Source: an uncultured Pelagibacteraceae bacterium (GTDB lineage: Bacteria; Pseudomonadota; Alphaproteobacteria; Pelagibacterales; Pelagibacteraceae). Taken from it: a stretch of DNA of 64,000 nucleotides. Below the pieces are notes generated by a model. The model searched no databases and was not told the DNA's origin. It worked only from the letters and a program-made list of their open reading frames with translations. The stretch is from positions 24,119-88,118 of the forward strand of contig CACITU010000005.1 in the NCBI GenBank assembly GCA_902589725.1, given 5' to 3'. The position numbers and the translations under genes are program-made. Below, piece by piece: positions 14,952 to 22,614 of this stretch (the stretch's first letter is position 1; every line of letters starts with the position of its first letter).

Positions 14952-15371
14952 CATGTTTGTAGTTACAATTTTTTTCTGAGGAGCAGAGTAAAAGCTAACA
15001 GAATAATTACCTTTGGAAGGGCTACTGATAGAAACAGATCCTTGAGAACACGGAGATTTATTTATCAAAGTAGAACCATAAGGGTTGGACATTTTTAAAT
15101 TATTTGTGATAAAGGCGCTTATTGTATTAATGGATGGAGAGTTTGAATTACCGCATTTATGATTATTAAATACCGTAGCAGAACTATCTAATTCACACTT
15201 CATAAACTCAAACATTAGAGCTTTATTGATATTTGTGTAGTTTAATTCAGCTGTCTTGGCTTTTGCACTTTTTGTATATCCATTATAAGCAACTACTCCA
15301 ACTGAAGATAATATTCCAATGATTGCTACTACAACTAGGAGTTCAATTAAGGTAAAACCTTTTTTATTCAT
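14796..15371 (-). CDS. Type IV pilin-like protein with C-terminal tandem repeats (paralogue 3)
   Basis: MNKKG|FTLIELLVVVAIIGILSSVGVVAYNGYTKSAK; C-terminus of repeating G-x-N-T-x-[WY]-[TS]-x-V-N-T units. Confidence 0.9.
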   Translation of the reverse strand: MNKKGFTLIELLVVVAIIGILSSVGVVAYNGYTKSAKAKTAELNYTNINKALMFEFMKCELDSSATVFNNHKCGNSNSPSINTISAFITNNLKMSNPYGSTLINKSPCSQGSVSISSPSKGNYSVSFYSAPQKKIVTTNMGTTWTPVKVGSNTKYTNVNTGCNTTWTSVNTGANTTYSSVNTGSNTKYSSP

Positions 15372-15934
15372 TACTTAAATGGTATCTTAATAGTATCGGT
15401 AATTTTAGTTGTTTCATCCATTAAATAACTTGTAAGCGTAAGAATTCTATATCCATCTATCCATTTATGTTCAATCCAAGTTTTTCCAACCCAATAGGCA
15501 GGATGATATTTGGCTTCTTTTCTAGGCGCCCCCCACCAAGCAGCTCCTGCATCATTAGGTAAAACTGTGCCATTATGAGTCCATGGTTTATAAAAGCTAA
15601 AACTTTGAATTACAGGATCTCTTAATCCTAAAGCCAAAAAATGCACTTGAAGTTCGTTACTAAATGCTGAACGACATCTTATTTTTCTTTCTCTAAAAGT
15701 TTTTCCCCCTGATCTCTCATATCTTATAACTTCATAATCTCTGCCACCTGATAAATGACAGTCAGCGATTTCAGCTTTTATTAATTCTTTTATTTTTTGA
15801 TGATTTGATTTAATAATCGCATTTTTAGCTCCATCAGTGTATTTTCCATATGCAACAATTCCTACTGCAGATAGAATACCAATGATGGCTACAACGACTA
15901 AAAGCTCAATAAGAGTGAAACCTTTTTTATTCAT
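15371..15934 (-). CDS. Type IV pilin-like protein (paralogue 4)
   Basis: MNKKG|FTLIELLVVVAIIGILSAVGIVAYGKYTDGAK. Confidence 0.9.
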   Translation of the reverse strand: MNKKGFTLIELLVVVAIIGILSAVGIVAYGKYTDGAKNAIIKSNHQKIKELIKAEIADCHLSGGRDYEVIRYERSGGKTFRERKIRCRSAFSNELQVHFLALGLRDPVIQSFSFYKPWTHNGTVLPNDAGAAWWGAPRKEAKYHPAYWVGKTWIEHKWIDGYRILTLTSYLMDETTKITDTIKIPFK

Positions 15935-16134
15935 ATAAAAATTTTATAATAAAAATATACAACCCAAAGAAAAAAAGTAAATAAGCTAGAAAATATTAAA
16001 GCTAAACCAACTAAAGTATCTTGATTAACTTTTTTTCTCCATTTTTTCGGAAAAAAATTTAAAGAATATGCATAAATAATTATAAAAATATTTAATCCTG
16101 TAACAATAATATTTAAATATAAAAATATTTTCAT
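15931..16134 (-). CDS. Small two-TM membrane protein, unknown
   Basis: Two hydrophobic segments; overlaps the start of the next pilin gene, so translationally compact with the pilin run. Confidence 0.6.
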   Translation of the reverse strand: MKIFLYLNIIVTGLNIFIIIYAYSLNFFPKKWRKKVNQDTLVGLALIFSSLFTFFLWVVYFYYKIFI

Positions 16135-16143
16135 TAACTTACT

Positions 16144-16530
16144 TTAACAATTTGAAGTAGTTAACTTATTCTTTTCGTTTAGAGTTAAAGTACAATTTGA
16201 AGATTTATGTTTTGCTTGGATACTTAAAGTATCACTAGAGGCATTACCAGTTATAGTATAATTATAATTTTGGTCTGATAAATCATCAACACCATCAAAA
16301 AGTTCATTGATTATATTATTTAATGATGAGTTGTAATAATAACTACCATTATTAGACTTATACTCTTGTTCTGCTAAATATATTGAGCTGAGACTTATTT
16401 CTGCTTGTTTTTTTTCTGCTGAAGTTTTGTATTTTCCGTATGATACTATACCTATTGCAGAGAGAATTCCTATGAGTGCAACTACAACCAAAAGTTCTAT
16501 TAATGTAAAACCTTGGCTGTAGCGCCTCAT
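16144..16530 (-). CDS. Type IV pilin-like protein (paralogue 5)
   Basis: MRRYSQG|FTLIELLVVVALIGILSAIGIVSYGKYKTSAE. Confidence 0.9.
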   Translation of the reverse strand: MRRYSQGFTLIELLVVVALIGILSAIGIVSYGKYKTSAEKKQAEISLSSIYLAEQEYKSNNGSYYYNSSLNNIINELFDGVDDLSDQNYNYTITGNASSDTLSIQAKHKSSNCTLTLNEKNKLTTSNC

Positions 16531-16536
16531 TTAAAT

Positions 16537-16974
16537 TTAATCTACGCTTATCGTAGCAGTTAGCTGATCAGATGAACCACAACCTGTTTTCGTACAAGTT
16601 TTAACTGTTATAGTTGAACCAGATGAGCTTAAGCTAACCTGACCTGCAACAAATCCACCAGCTTCTTTAACAGCTGGCTCAGAAGTGTTGTAAGGATTTT
16701 TGTCAGTCATTGTATTTTTTGCTCCAGTAACTGCTTTTGCAGCTGTTGCAGGACATTTCTGATTAGTTCCCATAAATTCGTCTTCGCCTAAAGAACATTT
16801 TTGAATTTCTGCTGAAATATATTTAACAGCTTGTGAATGCATTGTTTTTGCTGCATTTGCTTTTGCAGATGCGGTATAACCATTGTAAGCCACAACACCT
16901 ACTGCAGCTAAAATACCTATTATCGCTACAACTACTAGTAGCTCAATAAGTGTAAAACCTTTGTTTTTTTTCAT
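16537..16974 (-). CDS. Type IV pilin, candidate major pilin (paralogue 6)
   Basis: MKKNKG|FTLIELLVVVAIIGILAAVGVVAYNGYTASAK; own near-consensus promoter and GGAG RBS. Confidence 0.92.
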   Translation of the reverse strand: MKKNKGFTLIELLVVVAIIGILAAVGVVAYNGYTASAKANAAKTMHSQAVKYISAEIQKCSLGEDEFMGTNQKCPATAAKAVTGAKNTMTDKNPYNTSEPAVKEAGGFVAGQVSLSSSGSTITVKTCTKTGCGSSDQLTATISVD

Positions 16975-17004
16975 GCGACTCCTATTCTTAAAAATATGAG
17001 GGTA

Positions 17005-17033
17005 ATTCTAAAATCTATGGTTTTAAATGTCAA
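17005..17033 (-). promoter_or_regulatory. Putative strong sigma70 promoter TTGACA-N17-TAGAAT for pilin gene 16537-16974
   Basis: TTGACA (complement of 17028-17033), 17-nt spacer, TAGAAT (complement of 17005-17010). Confidence 0.65.
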
Positions 17034-17061
17034 ACACCAAAAAGTCTTAGATATTGGTAGT

Positions 17062-18294
17062 TTAATTAATAATTGCACCAACGTTGAATATTGGGGCATA
17101 CATAGCAAGCATTAAGCCACCAATAGTAATTCCCATAAATACGATCATTATGGGCTCAATTAAGCTTGAAAGATTACCAACCGCTACATCAAATTCCTCT
17201 TCATAATAAGTTGCAACAGAACCAAACATATCGTCAAGACTACCTGTTTGCTCTCCTACTGCAATCAATTGACTAAAAGTGGAAGGAAAAATTTTTTCTT
17301 TTCTAAATAAATCTGTCAATGTTTCTCCAGAAAAAACACCTTTCTTAATATTTTCAAGTGACTCGACTACAATAACATTATCAGTTACTGATTTTGCAAT
17401 ATCAATACTTTCTATTAAATCGACACCTGCTTGATTAAGATTACCAAGAACCATCGAAACTTTAGCAAGAATAGATTTTTGCAATAGGTTTCCAAAAACT
17501 GGTAACTTTAAAGTAAATGCATGCCAAGATTTTCTAAAGTTATAACTTTTTGCTATGAAAAATTTCATTAATACAACAATTGCTATAATTGAAATAAACA
17601 TTATCAATCCACCCGCTGATCTTAGAAAAGTACTCATAGACATAATTACAGCAGTTGGAGTTGGTAAATCATCTCCCATACCCATTCCCTCATACATATT
17701 TACAAAGGTTGGAACAACATTCATTAACATAAAAATTGTAACACCTATTGCAACTGTGAACAAAACTCCAGGATAAAAAAAAGCACTTTTAATTTGAGAT
17801 TTAATTTTTTCTTTTTTTTCTAAATTAAGAACAATTTTTTGTAAAAATATATCTAGTTTTCCACTAGCTTCTCCTGCTTTAATCAAATTAACCACAACTG
17901 TATCAAATACTTTTGGATGTTTTTCAAAACATTTTGATAATGCATTTCCAGCTTCAAGGTCTTTTTTTATGTTTTCTATGATTGTTTTCATTCCCTTAGA
18001 TGCTGTTTGTCCAATCAACATTTCAAGTGTATTTAATACTGGTAAACCAGCTCTTAACATTGTAGCAAATTGTTTACAAAAAACTAAAATATCTTTAGCT
18101 TTAACTCCTGTTCCAAATGAAAAAGAGGTTTTTTCTTTTTTTTTGATTTCTTTCTTTTTTTTTGTTTGAACTAATTTTGTAATGATTACTTTTTGTTCTT
18201 TTAATTTATGAGCTGCTTCAGAATTATTGAGTGCCTCAATTTCTCCCTCTACATATTTTCCATAAGATATACCTTTGTATTCAAAATTAAGCAT
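17062..18294 (-). CDS. pilC: Type IV pilus / type II secretion inner-membrane platform protein PilC (GspF family)
   Basis: Two T2SSF domains; FCKQFATMLRAGLPVLNTLEML, FSQLIAVGEQTGSLDDMF. Confidence 0.94.
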   Translation of the reverse strand: MLNFEYKGISYGKYVEGEIEALNNSEAAHKLKEQKVIITKLVQTKKKKEIKKKEKTSFSFGTGVKAKDILVFCKQFATMLRAGLPVLNTLEMLIGQTASKGMKTIIENIKKDLEAGNALSKCFEKHPKVFDTVVVNLIKAGEASGKLDIFLQKIVLNLEKKEKIKSQIKSAFFYPGVLFTVAIGVTIFMLMNVVPTFVNMYEGMGMGDDLPTPTAVIMSMSTFLRSAGGLIMFISIIAIVVLMKFFIAKSYNFRKSWHAFTLKLPVFGNLLQKSILAKVSMVLGNLNQAGVDLIESIDIAKSVTDNVIVVESLENIKKGVFSGETLTDLFRKEKIFPSTFSQLIAVGEQTGSLDDMFGSVATYYEEEFDVAVGNLSSLIEPIMIVFMGITIGGLMLAMYAPIFNVGAIIN

Positions 18295-19994
18295 TAATTC
18301 GATTGAAGTACTCTTTCAAATTCAGAATAACACAAATCTCCACTTAATAAGAGATCATGTCCCATTTCTTGCATAGTTCTAAAACCATTTTTTTTAGCAA
18401 TAGCATTTAGCTCTGCTTGACTCATGTCAGATAAAATTCCATGCTTTAGTTCTTTGTCAATTTCAAGAATTTCATAAATACCCATTCTTCCTTTAAATCC
18501 AGTGTTTCCACATTGGTCACAACCTTTACCTTTATAAATTTTTGCTCTTGCAGACTGTTCAGGTAAAAACCCAATCGCATTTAATAATTTTGGTGTAACA
18601 TTTTCATCTATAATTGCACACTCTGAGCAATTTTTTCTAGCTAATCTCTGTGCCATAATCAAAGTTAGTGCAGCTGAAATTAGGTAATTGGGTGTTCCCA
18701 TATTTAAAAGCCTAGTAATAGAACTTGGAGCATCATTTGTGTGAAGTGTACTGAATACCAAATGTCCAGTTAGAGATGCTTTTAACGCTATGTCCACTGT
18801 TGCTTTATCCCTTATCTCTCCAACTAATATCACTTCTGGATCTTGTCTAAGAAAAGATCTTAGTGCTGACTCAAAAGTAAAGTCTATAGCTTCTTTTACC
18901 TGAACTTGACCAACACCCTCTAATTCATATTCGACTGGATCTTCAGCTGTTAAGATATTCATACCAGGCTTATTGATATGTTTTAAAACACTATAAAGTG
19001 TAGTTGTTTTTCCACTACCAGTTGGCCCAGTTACTAAAACCATGCCCTGAGGAGAAGTTATAGCTTTAGTTAATTTTTCTAAATCTTTTGCCTCGAAACC
19101 TAGTTCACTTAATTTTTTTTCACCAGCCTCTTTATTTAAAATCCTCATAACAATTCTTTCATTATTTTTGGTAGGTAGTATCGAAACCCTTAAATCCACC
19201 TCTTTTGTATCTGATTTAAAAGTACTAGCTCCATCTTGGGGCAGTCTTCTTTCTGCAATATCTAATTTACTTATTATCTTCATTCTTGTTACAACTGCAT
19301 TATAATTTTCATAAAGAAATGAGGAATAATCTTTCATAACTCTTAAAATACCATCCACTCTAAATCTTACTTGCGCACTATCTCTAAAGCATTCAATGTG
19401 AATATCACTAGCACCTAAATTAATTGCTTCTGTAATTAATTTATTTCCAAACACTATAACTTCAGAACCTACCTCAACTAATTCATCTTTATTTTTTTCA
19501 ATTTTTTCAACTTTCACATTGGTAGATGAAATTTTTTTATTTTCTAATTTTTTAAGTCTAGCTATGAAATCATTTATATTAGAAATTGAAGCAGCATAAA
19601 GCTCTGGCTCCATCTGGGTCATAGTTTTTAAATTCTTCATCAAGCTCAATTTAGAACCATCTGGAATAGCTATTTTCAATGTTGATCCTGTAATTTCAAA
19701 AGGAACAATATGATTGTCCTCCACAAATCTTAAATCAAGAATTTTTTTTATTTTTTCGTCAATTTTTTTCTCATTTAGATCAACAATATCTAGTGAGTAT
19801 GAATTTGATAGCAATTTAAGAATTTTTTCTTCATTTGTAAGTTTCAATTCAATTGCTGTTTCAATTTTTGTTTTACCAATTTCTTTACTAGTATTATTTA
19901 TCTTAGATATAGAACTATCATTTAATGCATCGTGGTCTAAAAGCATATTTAAAATGCTTTGTTCACTCTTATTATCTAAATTAATTTTTGTCAT
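18294..19994 (-). CDS. pilB: Type IV pilus assembly ATPase PilB (GspE/MshE-like)
   Basis: Walker A GPTGSGKTTTLYS, RDPEVILVGEIRD, zinc motif CSEC...CDQC. Confidence 0.95.
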   Translation of the reverse strand: MTKINLDNKSEQSILNMLLDHDALNDSSISKINNTSKEIGKTKIETAIELKLTNEEKILKLLSNSYSLDIVDLNEKKIDEKIKKILDLRFVEDNHIVPFEITGSTLKIAIPDGSKLSLMKNLKTMTQMEPELYAASISNINDFIARLKKLENKKISSTNVKVEKIEKNKDELVEVGSEVIVFGNKLITEAINLGASDIHIECFRDSAQVRFRVDGILRVMKDYSSFLYENYNAVVTRMKIISKLDIAERRLPQDGASTFKSDTKEVDLRVSILPTKNNERIVMRILNKEAGEKKLSELGFEAKDLEKLTKAITSPQGMVLVTGPTGSGKTTTLYSVLKHINKPGMNILTAEDPVEYELEGVGQVQVKEAIDFTFESALRSFLRQDPEVILVGEIRDKATVDIALKASLTGHLVFSTLHTNDAPSSITRLLNMGTPNYLISAALTLIMAQRLARKNCSECAIIDENVTPKLLNAIGFLPEQSARAKIYKGKGCDQCGNTGFKGRMGIYEILEIDKELKHGILSDMSQAELNAIAKKNGFRTMQEMGHDLLLSGDLCYSEFERVLQSN

Positions 19995-19995
19995 A

Positions 19996-21555
19996 TTACT
20001 GTATTACTCTTGGAGCTATAAATATTAACAACTCTTTCAATTCATCAGTTTTGTTTTTACCTTTAAATAAATTACCTACTACAGGAACATCGCTTATACC
20101 TGGTGTTTTTGTGTTAGTATTATTTTTTGTATTTTTCTTTATTCCACCTATTACAACAATGTCTCCATCTGTAACTAATAATTTTGTTTTAATCTCATTA
20201 GTTGATATTCCTGGTTCATCTGCCCCAGCAATAGTTTTTGGAGCGTCATTATTAACTTGAATATCTAATAATACATTACCATCACCTATGATACTTGGTG
20301 TTACAGTTAAAGAAAGTGCCGCTTCTTTAAATTCTGTTGTTGTGGTTCCATCCGAAGTAGTTTGGTATGGAATTTGATCTCCTTGGGTAATAGTTGCTTC
20401 TTGGTTGTTTAAAGTGAATACACTTGGAGACGATAAAATCTCGTTTAATCCTAAAGACTGAAGCGCCTCTAATTCAATCTTTAATACATCTGCTCCCATC
20501 ATTTTAATAATTCCTATTCCACTAGTTGCACCTGTAATACTATTGTTTGTTACCGTTCCTGCTGCGGCGCCTAAAGTTACTCCAGCTGATGTTGTTGCAG
20601 CTCCACCAATTGTTCCTGAAATAGTAGTAGATGATGAGTCTCCTGTACCTTTCTTTGTCATGGCACCAATTCTACTACCCAGTGCTTTTGCAAAAGTAGA
20701 CGTTACATCAACTATGAATGCTTCAATTAAAACTTGTTTAGTTTTTACATCTATTTCCTTAATAACAGAATCAATAACATCTAGATCCTCTTTTTGACCT
20801 CTAACAATTATTGATCTAGTTGTGTCTTCTACTGTTATTTTTAAATTATTCATTACTGCTGCGCCCTCTTCTCCTTGGCTTGCAAATAGATCTTCCAAGG
20901 TGGTTTTTGCTTGCTCCGGACTGATATAATATAATCTGAAAATTTCAGCTAATATAGGTTCTACAGACTCTTCCAGTTCGATTTTTTTCTTTAAAACCTC
21001 TGCCCTTGCAGATTTTGCTGTTTCTTGCTCCGTAAGTTTTTCAGGTGTGTGAACTCTAATTATACCATCGGTAGCATTGATATCTGCAACAAGTGTTTTC
21101 ATATCAAGAATAGTTTGGAATGCTGTATCCCAACTCACACTATCAATTTTTGCAGTCACGGTTCCACTGACTTCATCACCAACCAATATGTTTATATTTC
21201 CTAGCTCAGCCATCAACGACATTACATAACTAAAATCAAGGCCTTGAAAATTGATACTAATTTTTTGTTTTAAATTTGTAAAATCATCAGGAATAGAGAC
21301 ATAATTTTTTACATTCTGGGTAGTAATTGTTTTTCTCTTAGTTTTAACATTATTAGAATTTTCTATTGGTTTAGGACCATCTTTTACTTTCTTCTCTATT
21401 TGTTTTTTTCCATCACTAATCACCTTGGAAGTATCAATTAATGGTTTTTCACCATGAACATTAACAGTAGGTTTCGTTGTTTCACATCCTACAATAAATA
21501 AAACAATAAAAAATAAGCTAAAAATTTTTATTACTAATTTCATTTTATCCATCAA
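19996..21555 (-). CDS. pilQ: Secretin (PilQ/MshL family), lipoprotein signal
   Basis: Lipobox-like FIVGC; secretin_N and secretin domain (LNEILSSPSVFTLNNQEATITQGDQIPYQT ... VPVVGNLFKGK). Confidence 0.92.
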   Translation of the reverse strand: MMDKMKLVIKIFSLFFIVLFIVGCETTKPTVNVHGEKPLIDTSKVISDGKKQIEKKVKDGPKPIENSNNVKTKRKTITTQNVKNYVSIPDDFTNLKQKISINFQGLDFSYVMSLMAELGNINILVGDEVSGTVTAKIDSVSWDTAFQTILDMKTLVADINATDGIIRVHTPEKLTEQETAKSARAEVLKKKIELEESVEPILAEIFRLYYISPEQAKTTLEDLFASQGEEGAAVMNNLKITVEDTTRSIIVRGQKEDLDVIDSVIKEIDVKTKQVLIEAFIVDVTSTFAKALGSRIGAMTKKGTGDSSSTTISGTIGGAATTSAGVTLGAAAGTVTNNSITGATSGIGIIKMMGADVLKIELEALQSLGLNEILSSPSVFTLNNQEATITQGDQIPYQTTSDGTTTTEFKEAALSLTVTPSIIGDGNVLLDIQVNNDAPKTIAGADEPGISTNEIKTKLLVTDGDIVVIGGIKKNTKNNTNTKTPGISDVPVVGNLFKGKNKTDELKELLIFIAPRVIQ

Positions 21556-21964
21556 TTTCTTGAATTAAATTATTCATGTATACTTGATAAAATTTGTTAT
21601 TTTCATCTTCTACAATTACATAAGATCCAAAAATTTCTACAATCGAAACATTTGAATTTAGTTTTTGATCCTCTTCAAATTTAAAAACATTTCCATCTGG
21701 TCTAGACAGAATTGCAAATTTTTTACTTTTACCAATTATTGTACCAACAAGTCTCATTCCATTTAAAATTCCAGCTTCACTATTTTGATCATTTGTATCT
21801 GTATCTATACTGTTTTGATTTTGGCCTACTGCAGCATTCCCTTGAAATGGATCAATCGCTGGTAGTTCTTCGTCATCTAACTTAACTTTTTCTTCTGACG
21901 ACACATTATTAAAGTTCAAAAGAACCAATGTTAGTATAAAAACTATTAATTTATTTATATTCAT
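21545..21964 (-). CDS. PilP/MshK-like pilus biogenesis protein
   Basis: Signal peptide, position between pilO-like gene and secretin, small periplasmic domain GMRLVGTIIGKSKKFAILSRPDGNVF. Confidence 0.75.
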   Translation of the reverse strand: MNINKLIVFILTLVLLNFNNVSSEEKVKLDDEELPAIDPFQGNAAVGQNQNSIDTDTNDQNSEAGILNGMRLVGTIIGKSKKFAILSRPDGNVFKFEEDQKLNSNVSIVEIFGSYVIVEDENNKFYQVYMNNLIQEIDG

Positions 21965-22613
21965 CTGGTAGACCTACTATTGATATTGTTCCTTTTGATA
22001 TTACCTTTCCTTGAACATCTTTTAAAACATCAATTTCCTCTTTATCAAAATTTATAACTTTTGACGAACTTGCTAAAGATCTTTTAAATTTTAAATAACC
22101 AAGAAAATTACCCATTATTTCATACTCAACTGGTATTTTGAAATATAATGCATTTTGCTGGCCATCATTATTCTCATTTTCACTAGAATTTTCAGTGTTT
22201 GAATTTGAAACTGCAACTGGATCTGCTTTTTTTAAATTTACTATTGATAAACCATTAGCTAAAGCAAAATTGCTTATATTTTGATAAAGGTCCTCCACTT
22301 CTTTTTTGCTATGAAAAAGTTTGCTATTTTTTTTGAATTCAGGTTCAAGCTTTTTAATAGTTTTTTTCAAAGTAACAATATTGGTCTTAAATTCTTCTAT
22401 TTTATTTTTATTTTCATTCATGATTAAAATTTGCTCATTTTGAAACTTCACTGTTGGTGAAACAAAAAAATAATAAATTATTAAAAAAATTAAAATTGAA
22501 AGAAAACCTATACCAAACTTGATGAGAAGCTTTTTATTGCTCATCAGATCCATTCCTTTTAGTTTTTCTACTAAATCTTTTACATCTAAATTTTTTAAAC
22601 TTCCTAAATCCAT
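21951..22613 (-). CDS. pilO: PilO/MshJ-like pilus assembly protein
   Basis: Single TM, coiled coil, ferredoxin-like PilO domain; position. Confidence 0.8.
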   Translation of the reverse strand: MDLGSLKNLDVKDLVEKLKGMDLMSNKKLLIKFGIGFLSILIFLIIYYFFVSPTVKFQNEQILIMNENKNKIEEFKTNIVTLKKTIKKLEPEFKKNSKLFHSKKEVEDLYQNISNFALANGLSIVNLKKADPVAVSNSNTENSSENENNDGQQNALYFKIPVEYEIMGNFLGYLKFKRSLASSSKVINFDKEEIDVLKDVQGKVISKGTISIVGLPDEYK

Positions 22614-22614
22614 A

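Noticed and set aside
20107-20120. Extra 'tttttgtgttag' match to the pilMN promoter repeat
   Set aside because: Inside the secretin coding sequence (Thr/Asn-rich stretch), lacks the AGAGT end; most likely chance.
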